Below are positions 21,170 through 31,200 of a stretch of 64,000 nucleotides of DNA, piece by piece. This DNA comes from Cylicocyclus nassatus. Lineage: Eukaryota; Nematoda; Chromadorea; Rhabditida; Strongylidae. The position numbers and the translations under genes were made by a program. How positions within the stretch are numbered: the stretch's first letter is position 1; each line of letters opens with the position of its first letter. The DNA lies in the NCBI GenBank assembly GCA_958299035.1, contig CATQJL010000112.1, positions 7,169,825 to 7,233,824 on the forward strand, in the 5' to 3' direction. The notes beneath the pieces were generated by a model. It did not search any database. It worked only from the letters and a program-made list of their open reading frames with translations, and had not been told where the DNA came from.

Positions 21170-22765
21170 GATTAGAGTGAAAAGTATTTTCCCATGTTTC
21201 GAAATATCTGGATGATAAACGTTCAGGCAGTTTGGTGCCAAAAGCTGCACGGAGCAGCGCTACTTACTAGTTGTAAACATTGGACTTTAATATGTGTAGT
21301 AGTAGACCTTTTTGTTCAGTTAGGTGTTCATGATCTTGGTTTACAAATGGATAAAAAACTCGCGACTTTTCTTTCAAACATAGACACGTCTCGCTTTTGC
21401 AGCTTCCACCAACTTTTCAGTGGTCAAGTCCTCACTTCTGTATCTTTAATGTTCATTGAGCACATGGCTTTGTATACGCAGAATTTTTAATACATTCTCA
21501 ATAACTTCATGCTTTATTTTCTATCGTAAAAATTGAGCACATATGCTACACACAAATTCTCAAACAATCCGAGATTAAGATTCTGGAGTTACGATTGTCA
21601 TCGTTGCAGCATACCACTGTCATCACAACAGCCAAGCAGCACGAAACTTCTTTGAAGTGGTAGTAATTATAATTAAAACCAAAATTTCTTCAAGTTCTCA
21701 TAATAACACGAGGTAACCTGCAGCTTTACATCAACACCACGTAACTGATCGAAAATCACGACGCGGCAGTTTTCATTTGATTCTAAATTTAGCAAAGCGA
21801 TGTGATTCAAGGAAATCAAACCTCCAATCATTCTCAGGCTTCACCACCTTCATTGCAGTTTATGAAGTTTGCCGTTCGGTCTCTTGCATTGCATCTTCCC
21901 ATAATCTTATCTGAAGAGTAATGAAGTGATCATTTTTATAGCAACTTACACAATGATCTTCCTCACCTCTTGACGTGTGAAACTTGCATCATGTTCCAAA
22001 TGGAAAAGTGGTACTTTTTCATTTCGAAGAATGAATATAGTGGTTTTACGCCTGCGTCTCATGAAATGTAGTGCTGTTTGCAATTTTCACTGGCAACAAC
22101 AAAACGATTTCAACCTGGTGGGTATTTTTGGATCTGTTTTGAGATAAAACAATCATGTACAATCATGAAACAACTATGGTAGGTTGTTCACTTGCTTGTT
22201 TCGTGATCTTAAACGACCGAGTGACCTGGGAGTTCGGCAGAAGAAGATTATGGTTACCACTAAGTAAGCATGATTGAACAACCATTTTATAATGGTTTCG
22301 ATCAAATTACTACCAACCCTAATTTTTTGACTGAGTCGAGCGATAACTGGCGTTAATTGTTGATTATCCTGAAGCTTCTCGTCAGAAAAATTGCTCCGAC
22401 AAAACTGAAGTATTAACCAAACATAAGCCAATCTAACCTTAAATAGTTTAGCCCTATGTACACACTTATTCAGGATCTGTGAAAGAGAGTGAGGCATATG
22501 CAATGCGGACATACCAATAGTGCAAAAAATTTATATGGCTACTTTTCATACCATTATGATGTCACCACGTATCAGGTTAGAAAGTTCGTTCACATTATTT
22601 ACAAAAATCGTAAAATCTTTCTGTCACTATAGTATTGCACGACAAAAACACATTAAGGAGTGAAGATGTATTTTCTAACGATGCTTTGATTTGAGGCAAG
22701 CACGTTAAAAGTTAAAAGCTGTGCAACAGAATCAAAAACAACCAATGTCATAAGTTTTCTGACCT
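21170..22765. other. No recognised feature
   Basis: AT-rich sequence with overlapping ORFs of up to 112 codons on both strands and no consistent splice pattern or repeat structure. Confidence 0.3.
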
Positions 22766-22767
22766 CG

Positions 22768-22925
22768 TCTTTCTAACTGAGCAAAGTTTGTTCTGATCGA
22801 GCTCCTGCAAAATTTATGAAAAAAATGCCAAAAAATCAGTATCAAGAAATTTGGCTGGTTTTCTTTTGTCAAAAATCATGACTTTAGTAAGGCTTGTTTA
22901 TCACAACTGCTCAGTTAGAAAGAGA
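22768..22925. repeat. Short inverted-repeat element
   Basis: TCTTTCTAACTGAGCAAAG at the left is matched by TGCTCAGTTAGAAAGAGAG at the right, about 157 bp apart. The TIR is about 17 bp and there is no clear target duplication. Confidence 0.4.
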
Positions 22926-23224
22926 GTGTGAAAAAACTTACAATGACTTCATCGATTTTATTGGACACTTTTCAAATTTTAACGACTCTTTCTAATAGTT
23001 TTTTTGCCTTACAACACTACTGCGACAGAAAAAAATTACGTTTTTTTATGATGCAGATGAACTTTCAGTTCAACCTAATATAATTACAAGACATTCTACG
23101 TTGCAGTAGCGCACAAATGGTCAATCACGTGCGCTGACGCACTTCAACACAACCGCGAACCATTGACCGGTGCAACTCTTCTATTCTACTTTATTTCACT
23201 ATTCGTATAATCGAAAATTACCGG

Positions 23225-23256
23225 TATAAGAGTGCCTGGAGAATGTACCACTTCAG
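23225..23256 (+). promoter_or_regulatory. TATA-like element and acceptor-like site before the secreted-protein gene
   Basis: TATAAGAG at 23225-23232 lies 25 bp before CCACTTCAG (ending 23256), which directly precedes the start ATG. Either transcription starts almost at the ATG, or CTTCAG is a spliced-leader acceptor for a longer pre-mRNA. The two readings cannot be separated from sequence alone. Confidence 0.35.
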
Positions 23257-25028
23257 ATGTTGTTCTACTGCATTCTTGTTGTAAGTGCCAAATGTGCATT
23301 ATTTCAGGTGGAAGAAAAAACAACAAGATTGATATATTCAGCTCTTGCCACACTTTTGCCACACTGCTTTTCCCGGGTTCTTCTGCAACAAACACCCGGA
23401 GCCGGATAAGCTTAGAGATGGATTCACGTCTTATTGCGAAAAAACCGTAGAAGGCATCAACCTGGTAAGTCAAACTTTTATACAGATCTTACAGAATAAC
23501 TACACAAACGATGGCTCAAAAATCACTCGACTCGCTAACATTTCTTTATCCTAAAGAGAACACATTTCCCTAGACATACGATGGAAGCATGTGTTATTAT
23601 GTCGAAAATTTTTCGGGCTCCGATAAAGACAATTGTCCAAAAAAGGGATATGTATATCATGCTACTTATACCAAGTGAGTCACAGTAGCAAGCATTTTCC
23701 TCTGGATTTTCTCCATGGACCGACGTCTTTTAGCAACTTTGGCGCCGATACCTTCAAAAATGCAGTAAAACTCGCTGAATTAATCGCTGAACACAAGCTG
23801 GACGGTATTCGCGAAACATGCGAGGTAAGACAAGCATAAATAGCTCATGATGCGGGATCTTGTTACTTAATGTTGTCATGCATGTGAATATCTTGCCGTG
23901 CAACAAACTCTTTTGATTGGTGAACTTGATTTAGCGCTCTGGGTTACTTAAATGAGTTATAAGAATGTGCAAGTGGCTTGTTTAAAATTGTAAATAATTA
24001 AAACAATTTTTGATATTTTTTGAAAGGTCAATTTAGCCCCAAAAATTCCTTTTCGGAAGCGTGCTCTGAGAAGGATACTAAAATGTTTTCGGGAGTGTGC
24101 AAAGCTGAATTGAATTTTTTGAATTTCCAAAAATTAACTTGATCATATTTAAGAGGAAGCAATTTTATAACTCTAAGCCACTTGCGAAGATTTGGCGACT
24201 CATTCTCAAGCTGAGTGGGACCCCCCCCCCCCTTCGGCTAGCCAGTGTATTTGCGAAATCATAGCATAAAAACCATTTGCCCAGTCATCATAAGATCATC
24301 AGCTGATTAGTGGGAATTCGATGCAGTTTTAACTGAATCTGCGATATGTTTATTGTGTGTAAGGGACAGTGGCGTACCGAGGGGGGGGGGGGGGGCGGGG
24401 GGGGGAGGAACCCCCCGCCCCCCCCCCCCCGAGAACGGTTCGCGAAATTTTTTAAAGTTGCTTAAATGAGCTTTAAAATTGTGCAAATGACTTGTTCATA
24501 CTTGTAAATAATTAAAAACTTTTTAAAAATTTTTGAAAATTCAAACTAGCCTTATAAATAAATTTTTTTCGCCCCTTTTCTGGATTTTCAGGGTTATGAG
24601 GACGGGAAAATTTTTGAAACCACCCCTAAAATTTTTTCGGAGTGCGTGGCTGACGCCACGCACCTTCACTAGAAAAATTTTTTTTGTCGCCCCCCCCCCC
24701 CCGAGTCGAAATCCTGGGTGCGCCACTGGTAAGGGAGTAGTTCGCAACATTCTGCACCGTACATTTTGTACATGCCATTAGCTCTGGCGATGCGAGTTTA
24801 GAACAGTATTTAGTCCGCCGTCATTTGGGAGGTACTGCACAAATTACATTACAGGTGTTCAAAAAGAATCCGCGCTTCTACTGCGGGACTTACTGGATAG
24901 GAATTATCCCCGACAAGCAATTCTACTGCGGCTTCTACCACGAAAGTAGGATTCTTTTCTCTCTTTATCTCATCTGTTTGATTTTCAAAAAAATATCGAA
25001 GCAGGGTAGTAAATTTCGCCAAGTATGA
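23257..25028 (+). CDS. Putative secreted cysteine-containing protein, 170 aa, five exons
   Basis: Exons: 23257-23280, 23342-23464, 23574-23674, 23734-23824 and 24855-25028. All introns are GT..AG (61, 109, 59 and 1,030 bp) and the frames join without a stop over 513 nt. The N-terminus MLFYCILVLLPHFCHTAFPG is a plausible signal peptide. The mature part has at least seven Cys (FFCNKHPEP, TSYCEK, GSMCYYVENF, DKDNCPKKGYVYH, IRETCE, RFYCGTYW, QFYCGFYH), suggesting an extracellular disulphide-bonded protein. I recognise no family. Intron 4 carries two hAT MITE copies. The last 29 codons (from SRILFSLYL) could instead be an intron, since a GTAGGA donor-like site lies at 24946. A paralogue lies at 43986-52465. 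The role is unknown; nematode genes of this build often encode excreted/secreted products (inference). Confidence 0.6.
23940..24240. mobile_element. Decayed hAT family-1 MITE fragment in intron 4
   Basis: It shares TGTAAATAATTAAAA, TTGCTTAAATGAG-like blocks and a terminal poly-C tract (24221-24234) with the intact copy at 24367-24728 in the same intron. The ends are too diverged to read a target duplication. Confidence 0.55.
24367..24728. mobile_element. hAT-type MITE (family 1) with perfect 8-bp target duplication
   Basis: It starts CAGTGGCGTACCGAGG and ends GGTGCGCCACTG. GTAAGGGA flanks both ends exactly (24359-24366 and 24729-24736). It lies in intron 4 of the secreted-protein gene. Near the 5' end, 24381-24430 is an almost pure G then C palindrome. 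It has no coding capacity. Confidence 0.92.
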
Positions 25029-25153
25029 ATTAGTTGTAGCGTGGGGTCCTACTAAAGTGTCACAAAGATTGATCACCGTATAGCAGTGCTACTTCATTTA
25101 TAAAATTGTAGTAAGTAAAACAAAGCTCATTGGCGTCAGAAGCTTTGCATATA

Positions 25154-25947
25154 CAGGGCCCCTCAATTTACAGAGTCGCTTACACCTGCAGCCTCCGCCC
25201 CGCACGGCCGCATCGCCTAAACCCTGCGTCCTCGATGCGTGACCCGGGCATTTTGTCAGGCTTCGACCGATGGCGCTGGCGCTGGCATTGTATTTTCTCG
25301 GCCGCTTCGTCCCTTTTCTTCGTTTTTTCGCTCACTTTGCCCTCAACTAGCCTCACGGTAATTTTGCGATGTCGTCTTATGCCAACAATCTGCGTCATAG
25401 TTCTTTTGTGCACCTAGCTGATGTTTTAGGGGATTTTCTCGTTTTTATCTCGCTTCTTCGTTTTTCCGTGCTGTGGGCCCTCAGAAAGTTTTACAGTAGT
25501 TTCGTGATGGAGAAATATGCCGAAATTTAGCGCATTTTTTTCCCTAGACCTGTGGTATTTGTAGGATTCCTAGCTCCTGTTCTTCTCGCCATGCAAATGT
25601 AGGAGCTGTGTGTTTGTCGGCTGTGAAGGACCACAGCGCGAAAAAACGAAGAAGCGAGATAAAAATCCCCTAAAACATCAGCTAGGTGCACAAAAGAAAT
25701 GTGATGCAGATTGTCGGCATAAGGTGACATCGCAACCACTATGAGGCTAGTTGAGGGCAAAGTGAGTGAAAAAACGAAGAAAAGAGACGAAACGGCCGAG
25801 AAAATACAATGCCAGCGCCAGCGCCATCGATCGAGGCCTGGCAAAATGCCCGGGTCACGCATCGCAGACGCGGCGCAGGGTTTAGGCGGTGTGGCCGTGC
25901 GGGGCAGAAGCTGCTGGTGTAAGCGACTCTGTAATTGAGGAGCCCTG
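25154..25947. mobile_element. 794-bp foldback element, TA-flanked
   Basis: The ends TA-CAGGGCCCCTCAATT and AATTGAGGAGCCCTG-TA continue into arms of about 340 bp. Matching blocks include TTTTAGGGGATTT and AAATCCCCTAAAA, and GCCAGCGCCAGCGCCATCG and its inverse. Arm similarity is about 88-90% by eye. The two long opposite ORFs are arm artefacts. A TA duplication suggests a Tc1-like origin, although the CAGGG start is also hAT-like. Confidence 0.7.
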
Positions 25948-26039
25948 TATTTTAGCCGACTACTTTTCTCATTATCATTCAGCTAAAAAAGTTTACATTC
26001 TCAAACATCCTTGAGAAGAACTAATTAATGTCTCTCAGC

Positions 26040-27220
26040 ACTTATAACTATCTTTTGCAGGCGTTTCTTCACAAACCTAGCTGTAAGCCAAAACTGTGAT
26101 TTGTAAGGCTAACTGTTGCAACCGCTTCCATGCATCCCTACGCGTAGCCTATGCGTGTATGCATGCATCCATGCACGAAGTACAAAATGTGCAAGTCCCG
26201 CCCCCTCTGGCAGGCTCCGCCCACTCGACAAAAAATGTCGGAAGTTGCCCAAATTTCAAGTATTTATGCGATTTCCGCCACTTTTGAAAAGTGGGCGGAG
26301 CTTGCCACTTAGGGGGCGGTGTTTGCCTGACGGTGGGCGAGGCTTGGCTAAAAGTTGCTTGAGGTCTTTGCGTTCATCTACAGCCTCATCCATGCTTTTT
26401 ATGGACAAAAAGGGTCCTTGTGAGAGTCATAGAAGTGGGCGGAGTTTGCCAAAAGGGGCGGCACTAATACATGAAGTACATTTGAGCCTATGTTGATAAT
26501 ATGAACAAAAACTCAGAGGATTGGACAGATAGTATTGAATTTGAGGCCGCCGCGCACCATTGCGCGGCGTCGTCCACAGGGACGGACTGCCTGCCGCGCA
26601 CCATTGCGCGACAATGTCGTCAACGTGTTAAACTGCCGCGAAAGAAGATGATCGATGAAGATGATTAAGTCAGTAAAAAATCTCCAAAATCAAATACGAT
26701 TTCACTCTTGACATTTCGCAAAAAGACAGTCTACTTATACAGTGCTGGCTAAGACTATAGATCCATCCGGAAAGGCCATAGCTCATCTGGGTCGGTAATA
26801 AACCTGTCGAAACGCGCAGCTCAAACTCAGAGTTAACTCCGAGTTAACTCGCACCTTCCAGGGACTATTAACACCTGCATAAACAAACCAAATTGGAGAT
26901 TGGGTGATATGGCAAGATACCCCACAAGACGTAGCTTATGCTAAGGATGGAAACGTAGCGTAACTCGTCCCACGGGAGACGGTACGCGATGAAACGCGCA
27001 GCTGAGCTGCGCGTTAACTCTGAGAGTGTTGCGCGTTTCAGGCTCCCTCGAAACGCAGAGTTTAATCTGAGTTTGGTTACAGAAGGAGAAATAGTGTGCG
27101 AATGAAGAGGTGCAGCAAAAAGTCCTCTGGAGTAGATTTTGCTCCGAGTTTCATCAAGCACGATGGGGGCATCATGGTACACCGTTGAACACAAAAATTT
27201 GAAATTTTGTAAAATTTTGG
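26040..27220. other. Mixed repeats, no gene
   Basis: 26200-26480 repeats GTGGGCGGAGCTTGCCA-like units, GC-rich and imperfect. A Tc1-type end (TACAGTGCTGGCTAAG) lies at about 26738 without a partner. 26800-27080 holds CGAAACGCGCAGCT and GAGTTAACTC motifs that recur at 30.9-31.2 kb. Confidence 0.4.
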
Positions 27221-27224
27221 CCCT

Positions 27225-27910
27225 GGGGGTTATCCGACGCGATGATCACGAATCCGATGCTCATTTTTCCCATTCGCCCATATAACGAAATTACGATAGG
27301 GATTCGGTAGTTGGGCGAAAATCACGAAATTGGCTGAAACTTGGTACAGTTTGGTTATCTGGGAAGCTGATTACGACCATGATGCTCTCTTTTCGCCATT
27401 GCCCACATAACGAGGTTACGGTAGGGATACGGTAGTTGGGCGAAAGTCACGGAATTGTCTGAAACTTGGTACAGTAGGGTTATTTGGCACGCTGAGCACG
27501 ATTATGGTGTCCATTCTAAAATGCGGGCCCATTTAGCGAGGTTACGGTAGGCTTACTGTGGAGGAAAATGCTACGAAATTGACTGAAACTTGGTCTGGCG
27601 TGGTTATTATGATTTCGATATGATATTCATTTTCACCGTGGGAGATAGAGCAGGGTTACGGTATTTGATGATCAAGTCAAAGCATATGATAGATTTAAAA
27701 TTAGCTGGCTCAGTAGCGTTGTGCGTTGTGAAACTACGATCATATGGCTCATTTTCACTGCAGCATTGTACAGCGGAGTTACGGTAGAGGTACGGTAGAT
27801 TAGCCAAAATCACAGGATGCAGTAAAACTTGACTTGCTGGGGTAATTCCGCAAGTTAGTCACGAATATCATAGCCATTCTCATGAGGGGTTTCGGCAGAT
27901 TTACGGTAGA
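27225..27910 (+). repeat. Tandem array of ~125-bp units (about 5-6 copies)
   Basis: GGTTAT-starting units begin at about 27227, 27353, 27478 and 27602, followed by two more diverged ones. Each carries CTGATTACGAC, GAGGTTACGGTAGGG, GGGCGAAA and CTGAAACTTGG. Divergence between units is substantial. Single diverged units also occur at about 43.2 kb and 47.63 kb (GTTACGGTAGG, CTGAAACTCG). Confidence 0.75.
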
Positions 27911-28066
27911 TGGATCAAAAAATCTTGCTTAGAACTTTGTTTGCTAAATACTTAGATGCCAGTGGAGCAGGATTTCCGTCGGGGGGGGGGGGGGCGACGA
28001 AAGAAATTTTTGAATGAAGGTGCGTGACGTTAGCCACGCACTCCGAAATTTTTTTTAGAGTGCTTC

Positions 28067-28491
28067 TTAGGTCAGCCTTTTGAAATGAGACACATATATT
28101 TAGAATCAGCTCGGAACGCTGATTCCAAATATGCTGTCCTTAACTGCGAAGCGTTCCTCTGAAGCGAGTTATGAGCATTTTAGTATGTATAATTGATATA
28201 TAACTGAATATGGAAAGAAGGCCTTTAGATGAAATTCTGCCTAGAAAAGTGGTGAGAAATCGAAATGACATCAAACTGAGTCATTTGGCTTTGATAGGGT
28301 GTTGTGTGCATTTTAACTATCTGGATGACGATACTGAAACATGCATATGTCGGTCAGCACGCAAACTTTGCTTAGGAAAAAGCTCATAACTCGCTTCAGA
28401 GGAACGCTTCGCAGCTAAGGACAGCATATTTGGAATCAGCGTTCCGAGCTGGCTCTAAATATATGTGTCTCATTTCAAAAGGCCACCTAAG
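28067..28491. mobile_element. Palindromic MITE inside the family-1 hAT copy
   Basis: The ends TTAGGTCAGCCTTTTGAAATG and CATTTCAAAAGGCCACCTAAG lead into arms of about 115 bp (ATATTTGGAATCAGC, GGAACGCTTCGCAG and inverses) that match almost perfectly. The TTAGGT start fits the mariner-like group seen elsewhere in the window. Confidence 0.75.
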
Positions 28492-29209
28492 TTAAGTGAC
28501 TTCCCTTGTTAGAATTTTTGCTGGCCTAGAACCCTATCTAGAAAAAGGTGGCGTGGCGACAGTCACGCCCCCAAAAAAATTCTTTTGCAGGGCTAATTTG
28601 AATTTTTGAAAATTTTCAGAATTATTCTCATTGTTTACAAGATTTGCACGTTTTTATCACCCACAAAAGTAACTTTCAAAAATTCCTCCCCCTCCCCGCC
28701 CCTCAGTCAGGGCCCGGCACGAGGTGGGCAAACGGGGTTTTCCAAAACGAATCCCCCTCTGGTCCCAATATTTTTTACGAATACCCCCTTGAGCCCAAAA
28801 ACGATGCTTTGTGCTTGTGCAACGAGAACACCGGCCACACTTCGCCTTAAGGCGCTCAAAAGCGCTCAAAATGTTCAAACTCCTCCAATTACTCATCACT
28901 TGTACCAAGATAGAAAACAGGAAAAAGAATAAGCAAGAAAAATGATGAAGGATAAAGAAATATCAAAGTAACCCAATCACAGGACTGAGAGACGCCGTTC
29001 TCGCGCGTATCGATTAATTGGAGCGCGCTTTCCATCTCAGAAAGCTGGGCTGCTGATGCGATTTTGGGCTCTAACAAAGACAAGAGGAGGAGTTTCGGAA
29101 CCAAAATCTCACCATGTAGTAAACTTTAGGTGTACAACAGATTTATGTAAAAATTTTGAAAAACTTATGTGAATTGAAAGTTTTGCCCACCTCAGGTGGG
29201 CATTAGGTG

Positions 29210-29640
29210 GGCAATGGCACGCTCTTCATTCACATAAGTTTTTCATAATTTTTCATACATTGTTCCTTAGTCCTACTGCGCGTATACACACCAAGTCTCG
29301 CGCGATTTCGTTTTCTCTGCGTTGCGAACGAGCCATTTTCCCATTTTCTTCATAGTGGGAAATTTTCAGAAAAAAGCTTGCTACAACCTTCAGTCACATA
29401 ATTTTTCAATAAAACTTGTAAGTTAAGCCCTGCCGGCCCGTGTTCATGTACCTACCAAGTTTCATATCGTATGGTCATCTGTGCGCTGCAAACGAGCCAT
29501 TTGAATTCACATCTTCATTTACCAGTTCTGTGAAATTTTTTGAAAAAATGCTTATCACACCTCCCATTCACATAAGTTTTCCATAATATTTCATACTTTG
29601 TTTCTTCTAGCCTCTTTTCATTCGCTTACCTAATTTGGTG
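29210..29640 (+). repeat. ~175-bp tandem units inside the family-2 hAT element
   Basis: The block CATTCACATAAGTTTTTCATAA, TTTCATACNTTGTTNCTT, then CTGCG-TTGCGAACGAGCCATTT, recurs from about 29218, 29390 and 29562. The second unit is the most diverged. Related sequence (CACATAAGTTTT, ACAGCGCACAA) is present in the copy at 55604-56640, so the tandem units are part of the family. Confidence 0.6.
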
Positions 29641-29753
29641 CTATATCGTTACGTCTGCATTGAGAACTGATCATGTAGTCCTGCTGTTCAACGGCTTCGC
29701 TTATGCGCCGTCGCCACGCGGCAAAGCGGCGGCGCGGCGTAGCGCGTGAACTC

Positions 29754-29898
29754 GGGTGGAGGACTATATGTCGCCGAATTTGGAAGAGTCCCGCGCGGAT
29801 TCCCTGCAGAAACGCATGTCCGCACATGTACAAGAGTGCGATTTGTCGCAAATGACCGCGGGGACCGCCCTTTTTCGGCAACATATAGTCCTCTACCC
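29754..29898. mobile_element. Mutator-type MITE, 145 bp, with 9-bp target duplication
   Basis: The TIRs GGGTGGAGGACTATATGT and ACATATAGTCCTCTACCC flank a short centre. CGTGAACTC is repeated exactly at 29745-29753 and 29899-29907. A 9-bp duplication is the hallmark of Mutator-like elements. Confidence 0.8.
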
Positions 29899-30129
29899 CG
29901 TGAACTCTGCTGTGCGTTGAGGCTTATGAGAACTACTTCCCAATGAATTAGATGTATGAGGTAATAACATAATTCGACCTTCTTTTGCTTGCACTTGGAA
30001 TCTTCTTCCGGGGCTCTGCCCCGGACCCCGCAAAAACGATTTCCCCCTTGCTTTATCCCCCAAAACGATTTCCAGCTTGTCATTTGCCCACCTCGTGCCA
30101 GGCCCTGCCTTCAGTCCGCCACTGTCAGA

Positions 30130-30740
30130 TACGTACTATTTCTTTTCCACTGCAGGACTGTCAATGGGGTTAAGTAGGTGTGTGGTAGACTGAAGGCTCT
30201 ACTGCCTAAAATTTCGCGGCTCCTTTGGCAGTGCCATCATGAATGCTGGCCGTTTTCAATGAGGAGTATTACGGTGGGGGCACATACGGAATAATGGCGA
30301 AAATCTCAGGTTTAGTTGAACTTTTTTAGCAAAGTAGCAATGATATAAGGGAGTATTCTCAATTATTTTTATTTGAAGTTTGTTATATTATTCAGAGGTC
30401 CTTTAAAATTCAAACTTTGATTTTCAAATGACCTCTAGACTTTGTTTATTACTTGAAGTCTAATCTCCAAAAATTACTGTCAATGTGAAGGTTACAAATT
30501 ATAGATATAGGTCTTTCGAAAAAATTTGGATACTAACAAAGACTTTTGATTTTTATCAAGTATAAAGCATATCAAAATGGGGTGAAAGAGGAGGGGGACG
30601 GGTGTTGGATTACGGTTTATGATGTTTAAGAATCTTTAGGATACTTTATGGACAGGCATCTCACAGGCAAGCCTAACGCCTCTCCACGTGTCTTGACATG
30701 TGAGATCTTGATAACGGGGATCTAATAAGACATAGCAGCG
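30130..30740. other. No recognised feature
   Basis: AT-rich, with no open frame or inverted repeat of note. Confidence 0.3.
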
Positions 30741-30754
30741 ATTTCAAAACAGTG

Positions 30755-30825
30755 GATTCGTAGCCTAGTGGTCTGGTAGTAGGCGCTTCGCCCCGAGCAG
30801 CGGAAGTTCGACTCCAGACGTAGTG
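30755..30825 (+). ncRNA. tRNA-like (SINE head) remnant
   Basis: TAGCCTAGTGG at 30761-30771 fits box A and AGTTCGACTCC at 30805-30815 fits box B, with typical spacing. The acceptor stem does not pair, so this is a tRNA-derived repeat or pseudogene rather than a functional tRNA. Confidence 0.4.
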
Positions 30826-30904
30826 TTTTGCGATAAAGTGTGTGTTAGCTCCCCAACAACTATAGCGGCTCCGCACGTAGCAGTACGAAACTTTGAGTTT
30901 CAGA

Positions 30905-31200
30905 AACAAAACTCGGAGTTAACTTTGAGTTTCAGAATGATACTCGGAGTTATCGTCTATTTTATGACTACGAGACGCGTAACCGCATTGCGGACATTGT
31001 CTTAACATGTTTGAGTTTGTTCTTCCCTGTTTTTTTTCAAAGAGTGAATGAACCTGGACGAGACAAATAACAAGTATAAACCTGCTAAGTACATGATTAG
31101 GCTTGTTTAGACAATGAGTGCAATGCGGTTCCGCGTCTCCTAGTCATAGAATGAGTGATAACTCTGAGTTAACGCGCAGCTTTGAACTTGGAGTTTCGGC
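30905..31200. repeat. Inverted-repeat element with GAGTTAAC arms
   Basis: ATGACTACGAGACGCGTAACC .. ACATTGTCTTAAC on the left mirrors GACAATGAGTGCAATGCGG .. GCGTCTCCTAGTCATA on the right. The arms are about 95 bp around a 90-bp centre. GAGTTAAC and GGAGTTA motifs in the arms link it to 26.8-27.1 kb. Confidence 0.6.

Larger units (their letters stand above)
28708..30107. mobile_element. hAT-type element, family 2 (CAGGGCCCGGCAC ends)
   Basis: Left end CAGGGCCCGGCACGAGGTG and right end CACCTCGTGCCAGGCCCTG. The flanks CCCTCAGT (28700-28707) and CCTTCAGT (30108-30115) are an 8-bp duplication with one change. A second copy is at 55604-56640 with the same 13-bp TIR. There is no transposase. The interior is a set of ~175-bp tandem units and a nested 145-bp MITE. 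Confidence 0.88.
27960..30124. mobile_element. hAT family-1 MITE broken by three later insertions
   Basis: It starts CAGTGGAGCAGGATTTCCGTCG with a poly-G tract and ends CCGCCACTG. The outer flanks TTAGATGC and TCAGATAC agree at six of eight positions, as expected for an old 8-bp duplication. The 341-362 bp element is spread over 2.2 kb because a palindrome (28067-28491) and a family-2 hAT element (28708-30107) landed in it. Confidence 0.75.

Noticed and set aside
25130..25938. Arginine-rich ORFs on both strands (25180-25413, 25527-25862, 25741-25938)
   Set aside because: They lie in the two arms of one foldback element and mirror each other.
26050..26080. TCTTTTGCAG followed by a short frame to a stop, as a possible sixth exon of the secreted-protein gene
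   Set aside because: Only six codons, and the gene already has an in-frame stop at 25026-25028.
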